Shown one piece after another: positions 46,602-54,319 of a stretch of DNA of 64,000 nucleotides. The DNA is from Desulfomonilia bacterium (GTDB lineage: Bacteria; Desulfobacterota; Desulfomonilia; UBA1062). The position numbers were made by a program, and so were the translations under genes. Positions within the stretch are counted from its first letter, which is position 1; each line of letters opens with the position of its first letter. Where the stretch lies: assembly GCA_036567785.1 (NCBI GenBank), contig DATCTV010000062.1, positions 1 through 64,000 of the forward strand, written 5' to 3'. Below the pieces are notes generated by a model. It searched no databases, had not been told where the DNA came from, and saw only the letters and a list, made by a program, of their open reading frames with translations.

Positions 46602-46747
46602 CAGCCGCTTGGCTCCTCTTGCATGTTTGTATGATGCCTAAAAAACATGCCCATTAACTAACACAAAACAGAGGTTGACCCATACAGAAAAGCTGATTTC
46701 AAAGCCCACCCGTCAACCGATGTGAAATTACTGAGTGAAGGAAAGTC

Positions 46748-48361
46748 TTACGGCTTTTTCTTTTTAGGTCTTTCTCTGTTTGTCCGCTGATCGGGTTTTG
46801 CCATGCTTATCATGGGCTTGCCTTTTTTCTGCCTGAACCTGCTTTGAATGATATCGGCTTCGTTGTGAGGCACGTTTACGAAAGAGAAGTTGTCGAACAT
46901 CTGAATGTCCTGGAAAAGCTTATCCCTTATGCCTGTTTTGTCGGATATCATTCTGACAAGTTTCTGCGGATTAAGCCCGTGCAAACGGCCCTGGGCCACA
47001 AACAGCCGGACGTTTTTTCTGCCGGCCTGTACGGCGGGTTTGAATTCCGTGATCTCCTTATACCTGTCAGGGTCAAGGACATCGGAAAAGGCGTATTTCA
47101 GGCATGACGCAAGGATTTTGACGGGATCGTGATCTTTCATGAGGTCTTCTGCAAATCTGATATAATTGGCAGAAATTCCTTTGCCGGACATTTCATTTTC
47201 AATAACCTGTCTGATTCCGGATGCCCTTACTGCGATAACCTCGTCAACAGTGGGAATATGCCCTTTTTTTATACTGCCGCCGCCCGCATGGCGGATTATT
47301 TCAAGAGCCCTGCGTTCCCTGGGCTCGATAAAGGTTATGGCGATGCCCTCTTTTCCGGCCCTGCCGGTACGGCCGATTCTATGGACGTATGAGTCGGCGT
47401 CCTGCGGGATGTGGTAGTTTATGACATGGGTCAGATCCCTTACATCGATGCCCCGCGCAGCCACATCGGTCGCCACCAGTATTGTGATTTCCCTGTTTCT
47501 GAAGCGGTGCATGATCTTTTCGCGCATGTTCTGGTCGATGTCGCCATGAATGCCGGCCGTCCTGTAGCCTCTGGCTTCAAGGCCATCGGCAAGTCCCGAG
47601 GTTTCGATCCTCGTACGGCAGAAAACAAGGCCGTAGAAGTCGGGGTTTACATCGATTATGCGGCAGAGGAGTTCCAGCTTGTCGTCTTCCCTGACATCAT
47701 AATAAATCTGTTTTGTGAGCGAGGGTGTTTTTACTGTTTCACCGATTGCGATGGACCTCGGGTTCGACATGAATTTTTTTGCGATAGATACCACCGGTTT
47801 CGGCATTGTCGCCGAGAAAAGAAGTGTACGTCTTTCTGCCGGGCATTGAGATATGATGGATTCTATGTCTTCAATAAACCCCATATCCAGCATCTCATCG
47901 GCCTCATCGAGTATGAGGTATTCGATGCTGTCAAGCTTCAGTGATCCTCTTCTCAGGTGATCGAGTATCCGTCCGGGAGTGCCGACAACGATATCGGCTC
48001 CATCTTTCAGTCCATTGAGCTGCGGTACGAATGACTGTCCTCCGTATACGGCAAGGGTTTTGGCCTTTCTGCCCCTGCACAGGGATTTCATTTCTCCTGC
48101 GACCTGTATGGCGAGTTCCCTTGTAGGGGCCATGACGAGGACTTTTGTCCGACCGTCAAACGAGTCAATTGATTCGATTACCGGTATGCCGAATGCTGCC
48201 GTCTTGCCTGTCCCTGTCTGGGCCTGAACGGTAAGGTCATAATTTTCAGAAAGAAGAACAGGTATGATTTCAGACTGAACAGGCGTCGGTTCAGTAAAGT
48301 TTTTACGTTTAAGGGCCGCCAGCATTGTTTCAGACAGACCCATGTTAATGAACTTTTCCAA
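46748..48361 (-). CDS. deaD: DEAD-box RNA helicase with DbpA-type C-terminal domain
   Basis: A 537-residue helicase: Q-motif F-T-E-P-T-P-V-Q, Walker A A-Q-T-G-T-G-K-T, P-T-R-E-L-A, D-E-A-D, S-A-T, V-A-T-D-V-A-A-R-G-I-D, and H-R-I-G-R-T-G-R-A-G. A C-terminal DbpA-like RNA-binding domain (R-L-F-V-A-Q-G-R-L-H-G-L-N-P, about 450-520) and a short basic tail follow. Such CsdA/DeaD proteins unwind structured RNA in ribosome assembly and cold adaptation. It is followed by tamB after about 145 nt with no obvious terminator. Confidence 0.93.
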   Translation of the reverse strand: MEKFINMGLSETMLAALKRKNFTEPTPVQSEIIPVLLSENYDLTVQAQTGTGKTAAFGIPVIESIDSFDGRTKVLVMAPTRELAIQVAGEMKSLCRGRKAKTLAVYGGQSFVPQLNGLKDGADIVVGTPGRILDHLRRGSLKLDSIEYLILDEADEMLDMGFIEDIESIISQCPAERRTLLFSATMPKPVVSIAKKFMSNPRSIAIGETVKTPSLTKQIYYDVREDDKLELLCRIIDVNPDFYGLVFCRTRIETSGLADGLEARGYRTAGIHGDIDQNMREKIMHRFRNREITILVATDVAARGIDVRDLTHVINYHIPQDADSYVHRIGRTGRAGKEGIAITFIEPRERRALEIIRHAGGGSIKKGHIPTVDEVIAVRASGIRQVIENEMSGKGISANYIRFAEDLMKDHDPVKILASCLKYAFSDVLDPDRYKEITEFKPAVQAGRKNVRLFVAQGRLHGLNPQKLVRMISDKTGIRDKLFQDIQMFDNFSFVNVPHNEADIIQSRFRQKKGKPMISMAKPDQRTNRERPKKKKP

Positions 48362-48596
48362 GTGATTACCCCTTTGTCGAACAGTGTTTTTTATGTCTCG
48401 ATGGCACGAAAAGGTCTTTTAAATGGTACCTTTAATAATGTCGTCAAGAATTACCTGGGGCGCTTATATCCTATTTCGTAAAAATTACCAGATAAATAAT
48501 AAAGCATATAAAATGTGGCTGTTTAATATAAAATAAACCTGTTATAAAATATTTAAAATTTTTAAGCAGCTAAGCTGTTGATTCTAAGGAGCGGAA

Positions 48597-48767
48597 ATGA
48601 GGGAAATTGGCGCAATCGCCGGATACCTTGTCTTCTGGTTTTTCAGCAAAATGGTGCTCGGCATTCAGAGCGGGGCTGTAACGCTTATTTTATCCCTTTT
48701 GTTTGCATTTTCAGTGTATGCATTGATCGCTTATGCCGAACACGAGGATAAAGATAAAACAGAATGA
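48597..48767 (+). CDS. 56-residue small membrane protein
   Basis: A short gene with a good site (AAGGAG, 7 nt before ATG at 48597) upstream of the sensor kinase. The product starts M-R-E-I-G-A-I-A-G-Y-L-V-F-W-F-F. It has two hydrophobic segments (about 5-22 and 27-48) and a charged tail E-H-E-D-K-D-K-T-E. No family is recognised. The 39-nt distance to the kinase start suggests co-transcription; it could be a sensor accessory or simply a neighbour. Confidence 0.6.
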   Translation: MREIGAIAGYLVFWFFSKMVLGIQSGAVTLILSLLFAFSVYALIAYAEHEDKDKTE

Positions 48768-48806
48768 GAATAAAACTTTATCTCTTCGACATTTAAAACG
48801 AGCATA

Positions 48807-51386
48807 ATGGATAAGAAACATTCTCTTTTATATAAGCGCTACACCATATGGCTGTCTGCAATGATTGTGATTCTGCTGATCACACTTCTTGCCTATGCAG
48901 TTTACCGCTCAAGGGAAAAATCGATAATAAACCTTTTCAGCTCGCAGCAGGAAGTCATATCAGACCATGTCGCATCGATGATCGAGGGGACGCTGGAAAG
49001 GTGTGAAATAAACCTCGGCTACCTGACCGGGTCGCTTGCCGGTTCGGAAAGATACAATGAGCAAATGGGCGAAGCCATCAGGAAGTTCTACATCAAGGAA
49101 CAGAATGTTGTCCTGGCCGTCATGAATATCGATGATAATGATGTCATCAGGTATGCATATCCCGATGATAAGGCGAAGAATCTTGCAGGCAGAAAAATTG
49201 CCGATCCCGGAATAATGCATGCACTGAAGATGTATGAAAACGGCAGATATGCAGGAGGTCTTAATAGATTTTTTGATTCGAAAAAAGCCGGAGATGAATG
49301 GCTCGACAGGACTATCTGCATAGGCCTGCCTGTTCATGGCAGAGATGGAAAATATGACGGCGCCGTCCTTGCACTGATAAGCCCCCGGCTTCTCATGACC
49401 CGCGCGATATTTAACAGGGAATCTCCGATCAACGGGGAACTCTGGCTTGTCGATGATCAGGACAGGATAGCCTACCGGCCATACGGGGTTATTGATAACA
49501 GGAAGTTTCATGACCTGTTACCTGACAGCAAAAAGAGTTTTGACATATCACACGGTGTCAGGAAATATTTCATAGAAAACATAAGTTCCTCTCCGGGTAA
49601 ATCTTCAGCCTGCATAATATCCTATGCCCCTGTCCATATAGGCACATCCATCTGGTTTGCGGTAATGGTCGCACCGTATCATGCCGTTCAGAATCTTATC
49701 TCAAGCACATCGAAGAATATTATCCTGGGTGCTTTCGGTCTCATAGTTGTTGTAATTGTAACCGCCATATCCATAGCGCAGTCAGATGTTAAGAGGCTGC
49801 GCCTTAAAGAGGAACTTAAAAGGCTACAGGAAAGAGAGGAATGGCAGAGCAAGTTATTAAGGGAGAAGATGACCATAGATGGAATCATTGAGGGCTCCCC
49901 TGTGCCCACTTTCGTGATTGACAAGGACCACAAGGTTATCCTCTGGAACCGCGCCTGTACAGACCTTACCGGCTACAGTTCAAAGGTGATGGTCGGTACA
50001 AGCAATTTCTTTCGCCCGTTTTATGATACCAAGCGGCCTCTCATGGCGGATTTTATCATTGATCAGAATATAGAGGATTTCAGCCTTTATTATGGAGATA
50101 TAAAGGTAAAGAAGTCCGAGTTTATTCAGGGTGCGTACGAATCAGTAAAATATTTCAGCAACCTTAACGGCAAAGGCCGTCACCTTCATTTCATGGCTGC
50201 CCCGATCTATAATGAAAAGGGAGAAATTACCTCGGCAATAGAAACATTCCTGGATGTCACAAAAGAGGTGGAGCTTACGAAAAGCCTTCAGGAGTATGCC
50301 GAGTCGCTGCAGAATGAACTTGGTGAAAACATCAGGCTCAACAAGGAGACGGAGTACCTTTACAATTATCTGGGAAATATTGTCGAATCGCTTCCGGATA
50401 AGATATTCGACCTCAGCAAGGACGGGATAATAAATTACGTCAGCAAACAAACGATAATGGGCAGAGATGTCGAGACCGAAATCAAAGGCAAGCACTTTAC
50501 CGAGTTTGTTGAGCCGCAGCACAGGGAATACATGATCTCCAAGTGGGAGAATGCCCAGAAAGGGATTTTTACTCCATATGAACTTGAGGTCGTAACCAGG
50601 AAAGGGGAGAAGAGAAATCTTCTCATAACGCCAAGGCCGGTCAAGGGAACCGACAGATATATCCTCGTGCAGAGGGATATAACCGAATACAAGGAGCTGG
50701 AAAAGAAATTTTATGAAAGCCAGAAACTTGCCGCGATCGGACAGCTGTCGGCAGGCATTGCACATGAAATCAGAAATCCCCTTTCTTCAATAAAGATGAG
50801 CCTGCAGATACTTGAAAAAAGGCTTCAACCTTCAGGGAACGATCTTCAGAGGTTTAAAATAGCACAGAGAGAGGTTGAGCATCTTGAAAAGCTGGTTAGT
50901 GACGTTCTCATATATGCAAAGCCTCTTGTCCCGAATAAGGAACCTTCCGATTTGAACACTATTGTTGAAAATGCACTGGCAATGGTTGAGAAATCCCTCA
51001 AGGACAAGGAAATTGAAGTGAGAAAAGATTTTGCAGAAAATCTTAAGGAGATAAATGTCGATGCATCGATGATAACCCAGTGCCTGATAAATGTATTCCA
51101 GAATGCCGTAGAGGCAATGGAAGACAAGGGCATAATGGTTATTACACTCAAAGAAGAAAACGGAAATATGGTAATTGAGGTTAAGGACAACGGATGCGGA
51201 ATTGATGAGAATGATATGCCGCATCTTTTCAATCCTTTCTTTACGCTGAAAAATTACGGTACGGGCCTGGGGCTCTCACAGGTAAAAAAGATAATCGACC
51301 AGCATGAGGGCGAAATAAAGATAATAAGTATCAAAGGGGAGGGTACAAGATTTATAATTAAGCTTCCTGAAAACGATAATACATAA
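48807..51386 (+). CDS. Membrane sensor histidine kinase, NtrB-like
   Basis: An 859-residue kinase. Two membrane helices (about 11-32 and 305-325) bracket a periplasmic domain of ~270 residues, probably Cache-like. In the cytoplasm come a PAS domain (I-I-E-G-S-P-V-P-T-F-V-I-D, from about 350), a coiled stretch and a second PAS (about 540-640). HisKA follows with H653 in I-A-H-E-I-R-N-P-L-S-S-I-K, then a HATPase domain with N-A-V-E-A-M-E, D-N-G-C-G-I and G-T-G-L-G-L-S. The HisKA sequence is of the NtrB type that partners sigma-54 activators, and such a regulator follows after 37 nt. The signal is unknown. Confidence 0.9.
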   Translation: MDKKHSLLYKRYTIWLSAMIVILLITLLAYAVYRSREKSIINLFSSQQEVISDHVASMIEGTLERCEINLGYLTGSLAGSERYNEQMGEAIRKFYIKEQNVVLAVMNIDDNDVIRYAYPDDKAKNLAGRKIADPGIMHALKMYENGRYAGGLNRFFDSKKAGDEWLDRTICIGLPVHGRDGKYDGAVLALISPRLLMTRAIFNRESPINGELWLVDDQDRIAYRPYGVIDNRKFHDLLPDSKKSFDISHGVRKYFIENISSSPGKSSACIISYAPVHIGTSIWFAVMVAPYHAVQNLISSTSKNIILGAFGLIVVVIVTAISIAQSDVKRLRLKEELKRLQEREEWQSKLLREKMTIDGIIEGSPVPTFVIDKDHKVILWNRACTDLTGYSSKVMVGTSNFFRPFYDTKRPLMADFIIDQNIEDFSLYYGDIKVKKSEFIQGAYESVKYFSNLNGKGRHLHFMAAPIYNEKGEITSAIETFLDVTKEVELTKSLQEYAESLQNELGENIRLNKETEYLYNYLGNIVESLPDKIFDLSKDGIINYVSKQTIMGRDVETEIKGKHFTEFVEPQHREYMISKWENAQKGIFTPYELEVVTRKGEKRNLLITPRPVKGTDRYILVQRDITEYKELEKKFYESQKLAAIGQLSAGIAHEIRNPLSSIKMSLQILEKRLQPSGNDLQRFKIAQREVEHLEKLVSDVLIYAKPLVPNKEPSDLNTIVENALAMVEKSLKDKEIEVRKDFAENLKEINVDASMITQCLINVFQNAVEAMEDKGIMVITLKEENGNMVIEVKDNGCGIDENDMPHLFNPFFTLKNYGTGLGLSQVKKIIDQHEGEIKIISIKGEGTRFIIKLPENDNT

Positions 51387-51423
51387 TGGCGGAATACATA
51401 TATATTTTGTTAGGATGTCAAAT

Positions 51424-52800
51424 ATGGCGAAGATACTTGTAATAGACGACGACAGGTCAATACGTGAGACACTCGACATGTATCTCAGTGAAGAGGGCTA
51501 TGACGTAGTTACAGCGCCTACCGGAACCGACGGACTTGCGAAATATGTCGAAACATCTCCGGATGTTGTCATACTTGATATCAGGCTTCCCGATGTGGAT
51601 GGCTTCAGGATACTTGAAGACCTCAAGGAAGAGGACGAAAATCTCAAGGTCATAATGATAACGGCCTTCCATGACATGGAGTCAACAATAAGCGCAATGA
51701 AAAAGGGGGCATTTGATTATATCCACAAGCCTGTTGATGTTAATGAACTGGATATTTCAATCAGGAAGGCGCTGCATGCGCTTGACATGGAAAGAAAGCT
51801 CAAGGGATTCGTGGAATCAACCCGTGAATACAAGGTGGGTGACATTATCGGACTGGGCCCCCGGATGAGAGAGATATTCAAGACAATAGGCGTTGTTTCT
51901 CAAAGTAAGACGCCGGTGCTCATAGAAGGCGAAAGCGGTACGGGGAAAGAGCTTATTGCGAAGGTCATCCACAACAATACGAATCCCAATGAGCCATTCA
52001 TAGCAATAAACTGTTCTGCGATTGTCGAGACGCTTCTCGAGTCCGAACTGTTCGGGCATGAGAAAGGCTCATTTACCGGTGCGATAAACAGAAAGCCCGG
52101 CAAATTCGAACTTGCAAGGAACGGCACTGTTTTCCTGGATGAAATCAGCGAAATGTCCTGGAACCTTCAGGCCAAGCTCTTAAGGGTGCTTCAGGAAAGG
52201 GAGTTTGAAAGGGTTGGCGGCAAGGATACAATAGGCGTAAATGCAAGAATCATTGCTGCAACAAACAAAGACCTGCGTTTAATGATAAAGGACAGGATGT
52301 TCAGGGATGATCTGTATTACAGGCTGAATATCGTGAGCATCAAGATTCCCCCCTTAAGGGAAAGGATAGAGGATCTGGAACCTCTTGTTTCATATCTGCT
52401 GGCAAAGATAAGCAACGAGCTTCATAAACGTATTGTAAAGGTGTCGGACGAGATGATGGAAATATTCAGGGGATACAGCTGGCCCGGAAATATAAGGGAG
52501 CTTGAAAACCTGCTGGTAAGGGCGGCTGTTGTTGCCAAGGGACAGGTGCTGATAAAATCGGATTTTCCGAACCTGAACGATGAAGAAGGTGTCGAGACGG
52601 CCTCTGAACAAGACCGGGAATGCGCCAGGGACGCATCAGGCAGATACTTGACCCTTGATGAAATTGAGGAACGTCATATCAGAAGGATAATAAACGAAAC
52701 CAAGAAAAACAAAGGCGAGATATGTGATATGCTTGGGATATCCCGCCCGACCTTTGAGCGCAAGCTTGAAAAGTATGGCATCACGTACGAACGGGAATGA
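51424..52800 (+). CDS. NtrC-family sigma-54-dependent response regulator
   Basis: A 458-residue regulator. The receiver domain (1-120) has D-D-D at 8-10, phospho-acceptor D52 in V-I-L-D-I-R and K in H-K-P. The AAA+ domain has G-E-S-G-T-G-K-E, the sigma-54 loop as G-S-F-T-G-A (consensus G-A-F-T-G-A) and G-T-V-F-L-D-E-I. A Fis-type HTH is at the C-terminus (I-C-D-M-L-G-I-S-R-P-T-F-E-R-K-L). ATG at 51424 follows TTAGGA by 8 nt; ATG at 51415 is also in frame. It should be phosphorylated by the upstream kinase and probably activates the sigma-54 promoter 175 nt downstream of its stop. Confidence 0.93.
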   Translation: MAKILVIDDDRSIRETLDMYLSEEGYDVVTAPTGTDGLAKYVETSPDVVILDIRLPDVDGFRILEDLKEEDENLKVIMITAFHDMESTISAMKKGAFDYIHKPVDVNELDISIRKALHALDMERKLKGFVESTREYKVGDIIGLGPRMREIFKTIGVVSQSKTPVLIEGESGTGKELIAKVIHNNTNPNEPFIAINCSAIVETLLESELFGHEKGSFTGAINRKPGKFELARNGTVFLDEISEMSWNLQAKLLRVLQEREFERVGGKDTIGVNARIIAATNKDLRLMIKDRMFRDDLYYRLNIVSIKIPPLRERIEDLEPLVSYLLAKISNELHKRIVKVSDEMMEIFRGYSWPGNIRELENLLVRAAVVAKGQVLIKSDFPNLNDEEGVETASEQDRECARDASGRYLTLDEIEERHIRRIINETKKNKGEICDMLGISRPTFERKLEKYGITYERE

Positions 52801-52974
52801 CTGGAAATATTATTCCGGTTAAAATCAGTATTAAACGTTTCATTTAATGTTCTGAACATTTATTTAAAGAAACAAAGACTTCTGAATCCCCCAAGAAAAT
52901 CAAATTTTCATTATTAGTTAATTATTACCTAAAGATATCAACTAGTTATAATAATATTTATCAAGTGACGAAAG

Positions 52975-52990
52975 TTGGCACGTTTCTTCC
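52975..52990 (+). promoter_or_regulatory. Candidate sigma-54 promoter
   Basis: TTGGCACG at 52975-52982, a perfect -24 element, is followed by TTCC at 52987-52990. The usual GG-to-GC distance of 12 nt is kept, though the -12 element has CC instead of GC. It lies about 45 nt upstream of the small membrane protein gene at 53036 and directly downstream of an NtrC-family gene, which supports it strongly. Confidence 0.7.
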
Positions 52991-53035
52991 TATGGAAATT
53001 GGTAATTAAACAAAAAAATCGGGAGGGTTAAGACA

Positions 53036-53311
53036 ATGAAAAAAACAATCCAGACCTTGATCGTATCGTTCTTCGTAGTTCTTATTACCGCATCTTTTGC
53101 ATTTGCAGCGAATGCCGTAACAGGCGGCGATAACTTTCCGTATTTTAACCTTGGATGTCTTGTCATGGGCGGGCTGACGATAGTATCACTCAAACACAGA
53201 TATCCCAGGATGTATCTGAGCGAGGCGATCGGATCATTCGCGCTGTATGCCGTACTGGTTGCACTGTTTACGGCTCCGGTCATCGAATCTGTAAAGATCA
53301 TCGTAAGCTGA
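53036..53311 (+). CDS. 91-residue exported membrane protein, sigma-54-controlled
   Basis: A small protein starting M-K-K-T-I-Q-T-L-I-V-S-F-F-V-V-L with a signal peptide cleavable near F-A-F-A-A-N-A. Two further hydrophobic stretches follow (Y-F-N-L-G-C-L-V-M-G-G-L-T-I-V-S-L and I-G-S-F-A-L-Y-A-V-L-V-A-L-F), with a basic loop K-H-R-Y-P-R-M between them. The family is not recognised. GGGAGGG lies about 9 nt upstream. It is the first gene after the candidate sigma-54 promoter, so it is a likely main output of the adjacent two-component system. Confidence 0.75.
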   Translation: MKKTIQTLIVSFFVVLITASFAFAANAVTGGDNFPYFNLGCLVMGGLTIVSLKHRYPRMYLSEAIGSFALYAVLVALFTAPVIESVKIIVS

Positions 53312-53345
53312 GAAGCAACCCTTAAAGCATGGGCTGGAATAATAT

Positions 53346-53364
53346 CCCGTCCATGCCGGACGGG
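53346..53364 (+). repeat. Perfect intercistronic hairpin
   Basis: CCCGTCC and GGACGGG form a perfect 7-bp stem with a 5-nt loop (ATGCC) between the two small membrane protein genes, 10 nt before the next Shine-Dalgarno. There is no T run, so it is not a simple terminator. It could protect or process the mRNA, or tune translation of the second gene. Confidence 0.6.
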
Positions 53365-53389
53365 TAAATGGATAAAGGAGGTAATGATT

Positions 53390-53656
53390 ATGAAAGGCTT
53401 ATCGAGAGAAAGAAAAGACAAAACGACACTTAACAGTATAGTGATGATAAGTGCATGGGGTCTCATAATGGTTATCTCTTCTTTTATCTTCATGTATGCA
53501 GGCAGGTGGATAGATGTGAGTTTCAACACCGAGCCGGCTTTCATGATAGGTATGCTGTTCCTGGGGATATGCCTCTGCATATTCAGGCTATACAGAGAAG
53601 GGATTGAAAAGACCCGGAGAATGTACAGGCTGGACAGAACTGCCCGGGAATATTAA
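53390..53656 (+). CDS. AtpZ/AtpI-like small membrane protein
   Basis: An 88-residue protein with a basic N-terminus (M-K-G-L-S-R-E-R-K-D-K) and two membrane helices joined by a short loop containing Y-A-G-R-W-I-D-V-S-F-N-T-E-P. It ends in a charged tail after C-I-F-R-L-Y-R-E-G. The G-R-x-L/I-D ... P ... G ... R-L-Y-R pattern matches the AtpZ family (ATPase_gene1), small proteins usually beside F1Fo ATP synthase operons. No ATP synthase genes are near. ATG at 53390 lies 8 nt after AAAGGAGG; an in-frame ATG at 53384 is too close. Probably co-transcribed with the preceding gene. Confidence 0.65.
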   Translation: MKGLSRERKDKTTLNSIVMISAWGLIMVISSFIFMYAGRWIDVSFNTEPAFMIGMLFLGICLCIFRLYREGIEKTRRMYRLDRTAREY

Positions 53657-53769
53657 GAGAACATGATTCCAAAGACAATCAGAGCCGGGTTGGATGCATC
53701 AGATTCACGATACGTCTCTGAGAACATAAACGACAAAACGAGTTTTAACCTTTCCATCTCTTTTCCCTG

Positions 53770-53830
53770 TTCCGGGGGTTGCCGGTTTTAGTCTTTGCTG
53801 AAAGCGGCAATTTCCCGGAATAGTTTTTTT
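53770..53830 (+). terminator. Strong intrinsic terminator with long nested stem
   Basis: Nested perfect arms TTCCGGG (53770-53776)/CCCGGAA (53814-53820) and TTGCCG (53779-53784)/CGGCAA (53805-53810) enclose a 20-nt loop and are followed by seven T residues (53824-53830). It ends the small membrane protein operon about 115 nt after its last stop codon. Confidence 0.85.
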
Positions 53831-54319
53831 CTATTCTCATCGATTCCAATAATCGACATGCCAGCTGATTAACTGCAGTTATTCTGATTCTGGTCCGGAT
53901 GCCGATTCCAATTAAAAAGTTAACACCGTGATTGAAAACATTTGTTTGAGTTTGAAGCAAGGATGCGCCTTAAATATTTTCAGGGTGTAACATCAATTCT
54001 GGATATTGAAGATAATTTCAGAAAAAGGAAGGAAATCATTGAAAATAAAAGTTGTGCGATAACAGTAAAAATTATCAGAATCACAGGCCTTGGTAAATAC
54101 TCGATGTCAAGGTTTTTAATAAAAAACTGTAAGTCCAAGAACTGCAAGGAAGATTATCATAACTGAATGAAATAACAGAACAATAGAAATTCATTTTTAT
54201 GTTTTGTCAATCGTTCGCAATCAGGTTTGACGTTTAATTTATCCTGGTTCAGTATCGGTTTTACATCAAGTCGTTCCATCTTGCCTTTGCTGATTTTATT
54301 TTTGGGGGAGTAAATTTTC
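53831..54319. other. 490-nt AT-rich region without a recognised gene
   Basis: This spacer between the terminator and the DnaA-like gene is AT-rich. A 74-codon open frame at 53942-54166 starts at TTG, lacks a ribosome binding site and has no recognisable domain, so it is not called. No cluster of TTATCCACA-type DnaA boxes was seen, so an origin is not indicated. GGGGGAG near 54303 is the likely ribosome binding site for the next gene. Confidence 0.4.

Noticed and set aside
53942-54166. 74-codon open frame on the plus strand in the gap before the DnaA-like gene
   Set aside because: It starts at TTG without a ribosome binding site, shows no domain and sits in AT-rich spacer.
53657-54319. Replication origin next to the DnaA-like gene
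   Set aside because: No cluster of DnaA boxes was seen and dnaN/recF are absent.
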